Shown here: piece by piece, positions 32,831 through 43,878 of the stretch | Layout of the letters: each line of letters opens with the position of its first letter | Numbering within the stretch: the stretch's first letter is position 1 | Notes under the pieces: model-generated | What the model saw: only the letters and a program-made list of their open reading frames with translations | What the model was told of the DNA's origin: nothing | Databases searched by the model: none | DNA from: Nothopassalora personata | Taxonomy: Eukaryota; Ascomycota; Dothideomycetes; Mycosphaerellales; Mycosphaerellaceae | Length of the DNA: 64,000 nucleotides | Direction of reading: 5' to 3' | Assembly: GCA_033816765.1 (NCBI GenBank) | Contig: CM066292.1 | Coordinates: 930,001 to 994,000 of the forward strand | Translations under genes and position numbers: made by a program

Positions 32831-34677
32831 TAAAAGGGCTTCTAGCGTATCCTACTAATAGCGATAGCTACTTATTTAGTACCTACTGTATTAACTTCAA
32901 AAGTAGCTCCTCTAGCTATAGAATAATAGAGTTTATAGAATAGCGGCCGGCTTATTATAGAATACTTAATAACTACCTATACGTAGCTCTTATCTCCTTC
33001 GAAAATACGTACTACTACTAACCGTACTTACTAACGCCTTACTTTTCTAAGCGCGCCGGATCTAGAGATAATATTACCTCTACTATATTTAATAGGTATC
33101 AATCTCTCTATAAGAAATAATACTCTTAAATGTTTCCGGCTATATAACGTATATAATCTTATATACTAAGGCTACTTTATATATATAGGACTTAAGGGGA
33201 GATATAGATATTATCTTAACTTATAATAAGGAGACATATCTACTACTATATAGGTTTAATAGCAACTTAGAGAAATAGATAGCAAGAGATAGCAAGAGAG
33301 AGTTATAGTAATATCTCTAGAAACAGTTTCAATTTCAACCTTATTACTTAGTATAGAGAATGTATATCTAGTATTAAGAAACATATATAGTTACTATCTA
33401 TTACCTCCGCGACCGTTAGTCTTACTTATTCTCTATTCTTATAAATGCCCTATAATACGTAAGTAGTCTATAAGCGCTCCTTCACTTACCTATTAAATAC
33501 TCCTCTCTCGTAATATTCTTTTAGCTTAATTTAGTATACGTACGTTACGATACGCTAGCGGCCTATATACTCCCTTTATAGGGACGTTATTCTATAAGAT
33601 ACCTAACTAGTTTTACTATAGACAGTAAGGATGATAGTTAGCTTAAAAGATAGAGACGTTAAAGCTTGCGCTACTATAGTAGATAGTGTAGGTATCAAGG
33701 GCCTATGTTAAGATATTAATTGTAGTAGGTTCACTAGTAATATTATTATTATTAAACACGTAAGTTAGGCTACTACGGCGGCGGCGGCGGCCGGGCCCAC
33801 TTAGCTTAGCCGGGTGTACTAAAAGAACTACTACTACGTAGCCTACGGCTATTAAGTAGACGGTCTCGTAGCGCTATTATTATAACTAGTATAATCGCTA
33901 CGATATGTTAGCGCGTCCTTAAGTATAGGAAAACGTTATTAGAAAGGTAACTTCTTACTAAGATTTACTCTAAAGCTTTCTATTATTATTAGACTTAGAA
34001 TTGTACTATAATTAAAAGTCGTAGGATTTAAAAGAAGTTACTATATTAAAGTATAGACTAATAGGGTACCTACTTCTCAATCATAGCCTAATTAAAGTAG
34101 CTAGTAGTTTTAGTAGTTAATAAGCATAGACTTTAGAAGAGTATTAGCTAATGTACTGTCCGCTTAAGGGGCGTGAGGTTAACATAGTCGAGGATAGTAT
34201 TTTACATTAGTTTACTAGTACTAGAGTTCTACTATATGTATACTATAACCGTTACTTATTGTAGGAGAAGTAAGTTACTCCGATAGATAGTATCTAAGCC
34301 GTAGTAGACTTATTACACGATTCTATTTAATAGTTAAAGATATTTTAGTACCTCTATTTCTTAATATAGCTATAGTAGCTTAGATTATTTACTACTTACC
34401 GAAAGTTTTAAGTACTTTGTTCTTTAGGCTCTATTAGCTATAACTACTTTAAAAAGGTAGCTTTTTAAGTAATGTACATCTAGGCTATTAGGAATAATAA
34501 GACTTCTTAGACTAGTACTAAACCTAGACAATTATCTAACCTGTAGTATTATATCTATTTAGTAGGAAACCGTTATAAGAAACGTTAGACCTAACTATTA
34601 GGGTTTATATCGTACGATAACCTATAATTCCTAATAACGAGTAGACGTTTAGTAAAGATTAAAATACTAAGTTTATC
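32831..34677. other. AT-rich RIPed DNA, unassigned
   Basis: Contains a small CGG run near 33,780. No convincing protein domain could be read in any frame. May include decayed LINE or DNA-transposon sequence. Confidence 0.45.
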
Positions 34678-34690
34678 TCTACGTATATAA

Positions 34691-34761
34691 GTCATCTATA
34701 GAGAGCGCCTTTACGCGGCGGATAACGTAAGTACCTTTTCGAAGGGAAACTAAGTCTCTCC
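34691..34761 (+). ncRNA. HDV-like ribozyme fold of Rz copy S3
   Basis: P1 GTCATCT with GGATAAC (one C-A mismatch, as RIP would make); P2 GAGAG with CTCTC; P3 GCC/GGC; L3 TTTACGC; P4 CCTT-TTCG-AAGG with a UUCG loop, a different stem from copies S2 and S5; CTAAG at 34,750-34,754 with the catalytic C at 34,750. Confidence 0.68.
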
Positions 34762-35537
34762 TACCTTAAACACTATCTTAAACACCCCTACTCGAATCTA
34801 ACCCGAAGTGACTTAGTTAGTAGAAGAAACAACTCTCGAAAAGCGACGCCTATTTTAAACTTTAGCCTACGACGTAATAAATACCTTACTATAATGTAAA
34901 GAAGAGAAAAGAAGAGAGGAGAAGCGGGGATACGCCCGGATATCTATTAACGAAGACACCCGGTACTATATAAAAGGAGGGAGAATACGGCGGACTCTCT
35001 CTCTAGATAACGACGGCTATCAAAGTACCTAAGGCTAGTAGAAACTAAGAGAGGTAGCAAACCGCATAAACTATTACTTAGTATAGCTAGAACTAAGAGA
35101 GGCTATAAACTACGTAAACTACGAGATTTGGTACTACGGATCTACGAGGAACTAAAACCTAAGGCCCCGTTACGAGGTAGTCGAAGACTCTACGGAGGTA
35201 CGGGCTATTTAAGGTACTACCTCTCTCCCTCTCTCTTACTTTTAAACTTAGAGTACGTACGGAATCCGGCACGGTAAAGGATAAGCTTAAAACGCGGGCG
35301 TAAATTTATTGTCTATCCCGGGCAATAAGATAGTAAAACAAGACTACCGGGACGCGGCGTACTACCGTAACAATATATTTAACCTTTTTCTTATAAATTC
35401 CTCTTTTTAAAGAGTTTTTCTGTCCGGATACGCGGGGCTTTTCTCTTTATACTTAAATTTAGTCGTTAGTGACGACCCGTATTATATAGTCTTATACTCA
35501 TAAAGCATGTAAATAAAAAAATTAATTCATTAATTAA
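34692..35537 (+). mobile_element. Rz retroposon, copy S3 (full length, RIPed)
   Basis: 846 bp flanked by an exact 14-bp direct repeat TCTACGTATATAAG (34,678-34,691 and 35,538-35,551). The ribozyme-like 5' end, two copies of the internal AACTAAGAGAGG unit, a 3' hairpin GTCGT-TAGTG-ACGAC at 35,462-35,476 and an ATTAATTCATTAATTAA tail are all present. Confidence 0.88.
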
Positions 35538-35819
35538 TCTACGTATATAAGGTAAATGAAGTTAGTAGGAGGCTAGTTGATAAGTCCGTCTAGGTAAGGC
35601 TATTTCTACTAGTCTTTTATAGTAAACTAATACCCTAGACTCTACTTACTAGTAGCTAATATTGAAATGTCCTATTAGTAGTAAGACGAGCTTTTTAAGG
35701 TAGTAGTACTTCTTAGGAAGAGGAGGGATGTTTATATTTAGAGTTGTAGGATTATCTATATTTAGAGGTAAGGTTTAGATAGTAGGTAATGAAGATAGAT
35801 AAGTAGGCTCTTATAGGTT

Positions 35820-36180
35820 AATATAGTATAAGATATAATTTATAGGAGCGAAGTATATTATCTAGAGGTTTGCTAACCATTAGCTAGTAGTAATAGAGCG
35901 TAGAGCTCGGTTACTATAGCGCGGCTATCCTAGGAACTATCTATAATTATATATACGCGACTAGCCGTATAGCTTATAGTTATTATAAAAGACGTGTACA
36001 AGCTCTATATTAAGGTAGTAAGGAGTCTAACCTACTATCTTGTTATGAAGGGCTAGTAATTGCTATTATACTAGTAGCCTACAGATAATATAAGAAACGT
36101 ACGTTAGCGTAACTATACTAATAGTTAATAGCTAATAAGCTCGCTAACCGGGCCTTTACTAGTAGAATGTCTATTTATTA
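35820..36180 (+). pseudogene. LINE (non-LTR) RNase H relic
   Basis: Reading across stops gives RGLLTISSSNRA-SSVTIARLS with the spacing of an RNase H AEL-AI helix. LIANKLANRAFTSRM follows near 36,125-36,170, matching the GNE-ADRLA end of the RNase H of Tad-like fungal LINEs. This is probably the 3' part of a RIPed LINE. Rz copies S3 and S5 are inserted on either side of it. A LINE of this kind is the obvious candidate helper for Rz, but no shared 3' tail is visible. Confidence 0.55.
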
Positions 36181-36319
36181 TTACTAGAAGCTTCCGGGAC
36201 TATATAATATCTTGATTAATATACGTACTCTATCTATTATTACGGCGTAACCCTAGTTAAAATAACTCCCTAGGCGTAGGTTACGAAAGTATTACGAAAG
36301 TTTACCGTCTCTTACTTAA

Positions 36320-37080
36320 TTGATTGATTATTCCATTAACGTGCTATTTGAGTCAAAGACTATGCAACACGGGTCTCGAGAACGAGACCAAAATTTGAGA
36401 GAAGGAGAAAAGCCCCGTCGTACCCCGGACGTAAAAACTCCTTAAAAGATGCGAGCAACGCTCGCTATTCGAACCGTAAATCGAATATATTGCGGCGTAG
36501 TACGCGCGTACCCGGTAGTCGTGTCTTGTCGAGAATTGCGGTTTGTCGCCTTGCCCCGGGCGAGACAAGTTTTGCGCCCGTGTCTCGTTCTTGTTTTAAA
36601 AAGCCAAGCCGGCCGTACCCGTACGCACCGAGCAAAATCCCAAGAAACACCCGTTGCCTCTGTTTCAATCCAGTCGCGTTCTCCGGTCTCGAGTGTAGCT
36701 CCTCGGTCGCAGTGGCCTCGCTGTCGTCCCCCCCTCGGCCTCTCTTGGTTCCAGCCGTGCAGTATACGTGGTTTGCGCCCCTAAACGCCTCTCTTGGTTC
36801 CAGCCGGCAGTTTACGTGGTTTGCCGGGACGACAGGTAGACAGCGCCTTCGTTGTTCGAGCGACGTGTACGCTATGTACGTCGCTTTCCCTTCTCGCAGT
36901 TCCGGAGTTCTTGTTTGTAGATTTTGAGCGTATCTCGTTCGTTCGGTTCGTCCGACCTGTCTTTTCTTGTTTCGAGTCGAGTAGGCTTGTATTTTTCGAG
37001 AGAGAGAGTCTTAGTTTCTCTTCGTCGTAACGAAGATACTTACGTCGTCCGCCGCGTGAAGGCGCTCTCTATAGGACGAC
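36320..37080 (-). mobile_element. Rz retroposon, copy S5 (full length, almost un-RIPed)
   Basis: 761 bp on the minus strand with an exact 12-bp flanking repeat TCTCTTACTTAA (36,308-36,319 and 37,081-37,092). GC-normal and rich in CpA/TpG, unlike everything around it. In its sense: a 5' HDV-like ribozyme, two direct copies of a ~47-bp unit (GCAAACCACGTA..ACTGC..GGCTGGAACCAAGAGAGGC) at about 36,739-36,830, a perfect hairpin GGTCTCG-TTCT-CGAGACC at 36,372-36,389, and a tail of ATCAATCAATTAA. The longest sense frame has 67 codons with no known domain, so the element is non-autonomous. No RNA polymerase III box is apparent. Confidence 0.88.
37003..37080 (-). ncRNA. HDV-like self-cleaving ribozyme at the 5' end of Rz copy S5
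   Basis: Sense numbering from 37,080: P1 GTCGTCC (1-7) pairs perfectly with GGACGAC (31-37); J1/2 TAT; P2 AGAGAG (11-16) with CTCTCT (73-78); P3 GCC (18-20) with GGC (28-30); L3 TTCACGC; P4 CTTCGT-TACG-ACGAAG (46-61); J4/2 CTAAG (67-71), catalytic C at 37,014. The P3-L3 segment GCC-UUCACG-C-GGC is very close to the delta ribozyme's, and P1' directly follows P3', as in the double pseudoknot. P1.1 is weak (one G-C). Predicted cleavage is exactly before G1, at the retroposon's first base. Confidence 0.78.
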
Positions 37081-37092
37081 TCTCTTACTTAA

Positions 37093-40000
37093 GCTTAAGT
37101 AAACTATAGCTACTTTTAGCTATTTCCTATTATATCTATAAGGTGCTTAGGTATTTACCTACTAGCTAGTTAACCTTAAGGTTATTTACTATCCTCTACA
37201 GGTTTATAAAAAGGGAATACTTAATAACTTAACCTACTAAACTAGTATTAAGAGGTCTATCTTTTCTAGTATCTTATTATTTCTATTATTAAGTACTACA
37301 TCCCTAGAGTTAATAGATAGCTAAGATAAGTAACGAGCTAAGCCGGTAATAGTTAGCCCTACTTATCTACTCTATCTTATACTACGGGGGTAGCGTAGTT
37401 TAGACCTAGAGTTAACCTAGTTACGTAAACTTTATATTAACTAAAATTAGATTTAAGGAGAGCGCCTATCGATACGACTAATAGGAATAAAGCGAGAGAG
37501 AATAGATACTCGTCTAGTAAAGTCTACTAGTAATAATTTAATGGCTAGTCTACTCTATTACTAAGCTCCCATAGTTCGTAGTTAATTAGGAGCCTAATAC
37601 TAAGTACTTTACCCTAATATCCTAATAGTAATTAGCCCTAGTTACTCTTGCTAAGCCTTGGCCTAGTCTTCCTTAGAGGTCTTTATACCGATCTTTACAT
37701 TTAAAGTAGGTTTACTTCTATAACACTTTCCTTTAAGATTAGAGGTATCGGATTCTAGATATAGTAACTCTAGCGGTATAGTATAAATACACGAACTGTT
37801 TCCGCTAGCCTTATATACCCCGCGCTTATAATTATTTTTTGCAACCGGCGGCTACGGCTAGTTCCCTAGTACTCTAATATAAATCCTATCTATAGTATCC
37901 TATAAACGATACTTCTCTACTAGGACGGATTAGAGCCGGTATCTCTACTAAAAGTGTAAGACTCTAAGGTACGTCCCTCGTCTTCTTATACTACTCTCTA
38001 TTAGTACTCCCCTCCTCCTAGATATACTTATTAATCGTAGACTAACTCCTTACTACTCTTATAAGCTATCCTATAAAGAGGATACGGAACTAGTACTTTA
38101 GTATATCAAGTAAACGCCTTTATCTAAGAGGTTATATGTCTTAATAAATTTACTCTTCTTAACTACATAGTATATAAACTAGACTACATAGTAATAGCCT
38201 AAGTACTATAGATAAGCAACTATAGTATTATAGGTGGAGAATTGAATAAGGTCTAGATAGATACGGTATACGATAGTAGCCTAGTAAGCGGTATATAGTA
38301 GCATTAGTACGGGTAACTATAACTTACCGTAGCTACAGTTAATGCTAATAATAAGCTATACCTATAGTATAGCGTTAGCTCCTAGTAATAGTAGCAGTAA
38401 CAAGTTAGGAGTATAGTACGTACTTTATTCTATACGTTCTATCGGATATAGTAAACCGTTACGATAAACCGTATAAGCTATTTAGTGGAACTCTTATAGT
38501 AATAAGCTTTATAGGGCTAGTAAGGAGCTAGGCTTAATATTAGATAGTATATATTATACGCGAGTATATTGCTACGGTAGAGCTAGGCGAGGATCTTATA
38601 GGTAGTATAGAAGCTTATTTAGTATTCTAAAACGTAAGATTAAGTACGTACTACGTAGAGCGGGTAGAGTAGTATATCGCTAAGGCTAAGAACTTGAGCT
38701 ATATCTTAAACGGTAAGGCGCGTATTACTTAAGAAGGTTATAGTATATAAGATATTGTAATATAAGTAACTAGTATATAAGAGATTTAAGGAGTTAATAA
38801 TTATAGCTAAAAATAGACTATAAGCTAGCTAATATAATTATAATATTTTACCCGGGTTTAAGCTTAGTAGTATATATAGGGCATCTACGTAGTTGTAATT
38901 AGTAATTTGTCCGGAGTATACCTTTAGACACAACTACTTAAGTACTATATATATTAATTAGTATCTTAACGTAGTTTAGTAACGAAGGCTACTAGTAACG
39001 TACGTATATAGCGTCTTACTTTTTATATTTAGACCAAATGTCTATATTCTATATAATAATTAGATGTCTTAATAGAAGTTTTTAATGTAACTACTAGTAG
39101 CGTACCTATAGAGTAAGAGACTTTCTTAAATTAAAAAAAATATCTTAATGTAGCTTATTAATATACTAAATTAGCTACCTCTATACAATTGTAGTCTATT
39201 CTATAATTCCTATATACTCGCGTATTATTACGAGGCGTCCCTATATATAGAGTAGGACGTTAATATATAAACATTAGAGTATAGTATAAGATGGGAACTA
39301 TAGAGCTTATAGACTACTATACTATATTATAATACAGGACTATATAACCGACCGTAAACGTAATAGCTAGTAAAAACTACCTACTAGCGGTTTTTTATAC
39401 CTAAGGTAAACTCTAGAAGCTAAGTTAGTATATGTCCTCTATAAAACTACTACTATAAACTATACGGAATTAATTATTAGAGACATTAGGTTAGTATATA
39501 ATTACGACGGCAACTTCTTCTTAATTGTATACTATATAGGCGTTATAGTTATAGTATTACTATATACGAGGGTTTAGTATAGAAGTATGCACTAGCCTAT
39601 AAAGTTAGTAAGTAAAACGAGATTTTAGAGATATAGTACTATTATAATACTTTAGTATTGCGTTTTTTACCCTTCATTTTATATTACTACCTTCTAAGGA
39701 GGAAGTATACTCTCTACGCCGGCCTTTTATTTAGGAATTAATGTTAGATAGAATACGAGATAAGGGAGACGAAGAAATAAGATTATAACGAGGCTACGGA
39801 GGAATCAGTAGTAGGGGCTAGAGCTTTTACATTAGTAGAGACTATAAGCTTAGTATATATATTATTATAGCGCTGTACTATTATCTACATTATCTTATAG
39901 TAAAGTATATAATAGAGTCCTATATATCTTCTGTATAGTAACCGTAAGGAAGATAGAAATAAACAGTCCGTAACCTCTAGTATTATACCCTAGGTACTAG

Positions 40001-40765
40001 TATTATATATTGGAGTAGAAGTAGTTACTAGCTTCTAAATCTATATATATTACTATACAACTTCTAAATAACTATTATTATAACATATACTAAGCTATAG
40101 GTATCTAAACTTACCGCTAGGTAAAGTAAGTAGATAAAGACATAGTAGCTACGCCTTAATAACTAATAACATAATAATCTCTAGTATAGCTATCTATATC
40201 GTAGTAACCCCTACCCTATTAACTTTAGGTACTTTAACCCTAAACTTATTAACCTTAAGTATAGTAACCTCTACTAGGTCTCCCCTAGACCCTTAAAGCG
40301 TAGTATAGTAAGTATAATTAAGTGCCTTCTCGATAACCTGTATAACCTAATATAGTTCTCTAGGCGCTAATAAGGAGGTACACTAGAACATTATTATGTC
40401 TATCCTTATTATCCTCGTAGTACTTACTATGCTATATATTGCCTATACTAACCTTACTAACTCTAAAGCTAATAAAGAGGCTATAGTAGGGAATAATAAT
40501 CTATACCTAAGAGAATAGCGGCCCGTCCGTAATAAGATTACTAGAAACGTAGAGTAGGTCTATAAACTAAAAGATAATAGTTATAAAATGCTACGTCTCT
40601 ATAATAAGACTTCTATAGAGCTAAAGATATAGGTTTCTATTAGGGCTTCTTTAAGTAGTGTACTAAAGGTAGTATCGAGCGACGGTATAGGTAAGTAGTA
40701 GGTAATGTATATTTATAAAGTAGGAGCTTATTCAAATCTAAAAGGTTAATATTAAAGCTTTAGTT
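37093..40765. other. AT-rich RIPed DNA, unassigned
   Basis: Partly readable plus-strand stretches (around 38,300-38,800) suggest an old coding sequence, but I could not identify the family. No repeat structure or LTRs found. Confidence 0.45.
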
Positions 40766-40887
40766 AGCGGTTAGAACCTTTACGGCCTAGTACCCATATA
40801 ATTATACTTGTAGCTAATTGAATGTAAGCGGTTAGAACCTTTACGGCCTAGTACCTATATAATTATACTTGTAGCTAATTGAATGTA
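40766..40887. repeat. 61-bp tandem duplication
   Basis: Two adjacent units beginning AGCGGTTAGAACC and ending AATTGAATGTA. They differ by one C/T at a CpA position. Confidence 0.9.
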
Positions 40888-41756
40888 ATTTCGTTAAAAA
40901 CTATGTCTAGGAACTTATTTTAGAGCTAATTATACTAGGCTAAAGACACTCCTAAGAACTACGAGTATTACTACTACTATTCTTTCTTATAATTAGGAAA
41001 GGTTTAAGCTCGTTAAAGAGCTATGTATAAGCTCTCCCTACTTATTATAAGAACTACGTTTCTATAGTAATTAGGATTATTTACCGTTTAGATAAACACT
41101 ACATAGTAATTATATCTCTATAAGCCCGTTTTATTGATAGGTAAATTAGAGCTTTACGAAGTGTTAAAGGTAAGTAGGCCTCTATTTAGCCTCTTTTACT
41201 AGCGTAGGGGTAGATTAGGCGGTGTAAGAACTTACGCTTACTCGGATACGATCCTATATACGTAGGTATTGCCTCGATTAGAAATGTGCACGTCCCTTTA
41301 CTTAATGGTAAATAGTATTTACCTATAATGTATATAGCATGTACACTAGCTACTTAGTTAGCCTACTTTATACTTATATACTTCTTTTCCTTCGCACTAC
41401 AGACAATAATAATACATTAGTTATTATTCCATTTATGTTCTTTCCCCGTCGATAAGCTATTAGGTAAATCCTCAACGATAATAAATAAGAAAGCATTAGG
41501 TATAGATTAGTTAATTTCGCTATCCTATATAAGGACCTACACCGTTTTAGGACTATCGTCGATACTATTAGACGGTACGGATGCGTTATAATAGGATATC
41601 TACCCTTCTATTATGCGGCTAAGCATTAAGTCTCTACTAACGCTTTAGAGAACGTCGTTTAGGTTAAGGTTCGCTAGTCGTGCTATATCTAGAGCATAAG
41701 CAGTCTATCTCCCTCGTAGCCAGTCTTGCCCTATACTGCCGATACCGTACATCGCT
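40888..41756. other. AT-rich RIPed DNA; contains an inverted copy of the 59.5-60.6k repeat
   Basis: About 41,290-41,450 is the reverse complement of sequence flanking Rz copy S4 (59,500-59,564 joined to 60,493-60,610). It is continuous here, so it is the unoccupied form of that insertion site. AT-rich character ends sharply near 41,757. Confidence 0.7.
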
Positions 41757-42792
41757 AAAGGAGGCTGTCTAAAAATGCATAGTCTTGGTGCCCCATGGTC
41801 ACGAGACCACAATGTCATGCAGCTATACAAGGCAGCGAAGCGAGATATCCATACAGTATCATTAGGGATGTTAACAGCGAGATTACTCGAAACAAAAGCT
41901 AAGGTGGAGTCATTTTTCGACGTAGGTTGTCACAACTAAACAGGAGGGACAGTTTGTTAGGATGATAGTCCGCAACGCTGCTGTCAACAACCTCAGCCGA
42001 GCCTTGGGACATCTCGACGTCCGAACACAAGGCGTAGACAAGTGGGCAACATGTGCTAAAGGATTCCCAGTGTTTAAGGTTTTATGGGGCTGCTGAAATA
42101 CTAAGTGGTCGGGGCATCTTATCCGGAACAACTTCTACTTCGTGGAAACGAGTGTCGAGCAAACGCGTAACCCATCTAAGACGCAGCTTGAATAGCGTCA
42201 ACCGACTTCAGTAGCTTAAGCAGATCTACGTTGGTCTCTAGGAAGAAGATAGTGAAGATCATAGGCAGTCTAGTATCGCTAAGCGCGAGAGACCGACATC
42301 GTGGGCCGACCCGTATAGTAGAACTGGTTGCTGAGTGGATTGAATTGTTGCTCTGTATCGGCGGAAACATTAGGTTCCTATGCATCGCATCGATCCGTCC
42401 GGTGCTGACTAGGCAAGGCAGTGTGCCGCGTGACTGGTGCTCCCTGCTGGACATACGACATGGATTGATTGTAAAAATGCAAGGGGATGTCATCCGCTGG
42501 TCCTTGTGGCAACTTCGGGCTGGGTCGGCCCAAAGGCTTGTCATCAACCTGAGTGGATCACAACTTCGCCATGAGGGGCGAGGGAGCTTTCGCGATACGA
42601 CATCTGAGCTAGTAGGTGCTGCATTGTTTAGAAAAGGAATCAGGGGTGTGAGAATGGAATGCGCACTATATATTACTAAACCTAGAAGGTAAGCCTGTGG
42701 AGGCGATAGAACACCCCAATACTTCTTCACTCACTGCTTTCCAAACAACTCCAATATTCGAACATCCTCCACTATCTTCTCCTTTTCGATCC
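41757..42792. other. GC-normal DNA, no supported gene
   Basis: Overlapping open frames at 42,231-42,692 (+) and 42,176-42,730 (-) mask one another. Neither has a recognisable domain, and composition does not decide between them. Confidence 0.35.
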
Positions 42793-43620
42793 CTACGCCC
42801 AACTCAGAGCGTACTCGACCTCCGCTCTCACGAACTGGAGGTCATCAATCTGAACAAGTTTCGCGTGTTTAATACACCATACTTGACCTAGCAGTTTCTG
42901 TCCCAGATGCAGGAACTGCTCGGTTCCGAGGTATTCATCGAATTCATTAGGCACTGCCTCGACGGCACTCTGCATTGCATCATCAAGGTCGTCGCCCCAC
43001 AAGTGGTTGCTCCCTATGCACTGCTGATCGCACAAGGAAGCTTTGTATCTGCGGAAATCGCGCTGGAGTGACAGGAAGACTCTGCGATTCTCTGATGGTG
43101 TGCTCCTAGGTCACCCTGCCGTGCTGGTTTCAATATCGGTCGCGCGGGTTGGAAGACTGAGGGAAGTGCGGCGTGTAGCCAGTCCTTAGAGCCGTCTGGT
43201 GAATCCCACCAGTACCGCCAGACCTCGGAATTGTTGGACGCCGGGCTTGCTTAGATCTTCGAGACGAGTCATTTCGACGACCACTAACGTCCGGCGTAGA
43301 GTCCAGCCCGACTTCTGATCGTCTCGAGCTTTCCATGGAAAGATTGAACTCGTTTAGCTCGCCAAACAGACGGCGTGTGAAAAACCCAAGTGCATCGACA
43401 GTATGCCATGTCACTAGCAGGTTCAAGTCGAGAAAGTCGGCCTAGGCGGCAAGAGCGCGGAGGTAATCCAGGTCCCCTCTCCACAATCACGTCCTTGCAT
43501 AGTTGCAGTATCGATGTGTTCAAGGCTATAGCTGATTGTAGCTCGAAGCTGCATAATAGATTCAGAGGCCGAGCTGTAAAGCCGATCGAGCCGGTCGGAG
43601 TCCATCATACCCGTTGACCA
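42793..43620 (-). pseudogene. Decayed hypothetical gene, minus strand
   Basis: Protein-like pieces occur in successive frames: 43,423-43,608 (SESIMQLRATISYSLEHIDTATM), then DLDYLRALAA-stop-ADFLDLNLL leading into 43,130-43,426 (VTWHTVDALGFFTRRLFGEL), then 42,793-43,035 (WGDDLDDAMQSAVEAVPNEF). The shifts and a TAG at a possible former CAG suggest a pseudogene; small introns are the alternative. Family unknown. Confidence 0.4.
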
Positions 43621-43878
43621 CTCTAGTGCCGCACGAAGAAACAGTTGCCTGCAAAGCGTAGCGTTGCTGTTAGATCGCCAGGGAGACTATTGGAGCCGAC
43701 GAAAGACGGGCTCTAACGAACATTTATTCTCGACCTCGGCAACCTTGACACCTGCCGCTTATTAGGCTTTGATAATCCTCTTAGCGGCTTAATTAATGAA
43801 GTTGGTCGATTGAACCTCCACACGCTCCGCGAGAAGATGCGTCCAGCAGAAACGTGTCGAGTTAGTTCCTTAAGGCTA

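Noticed and set aside
34692..35537. Solo LTR of a Gypsy element
   Set aside because: Duplications are 12-14 bp rather than 5, termini lack TG...CA, a simple-repeat tail is present, and no gag-pol is found between copies.
36449..36927. Plus-strand ORFs in the GC-rich island at 36.3-37.1 kb
   Set aside because: They run antisense through the Rz retroposon, overlap in several frames, and are not conserved in other copies.
37900..38800. Tyrosine recombinase (Crypton or Starship captain) relic
   Set aside because: Some Arg-rich text is suggestive, but no conserved catalytic spacing could be read through the stops.
42176..42730. 184-codon minus-strand gene
   Set aside because: A 153-codon plus-strand frame overlaps it almost completely; neither has domain or composition support.
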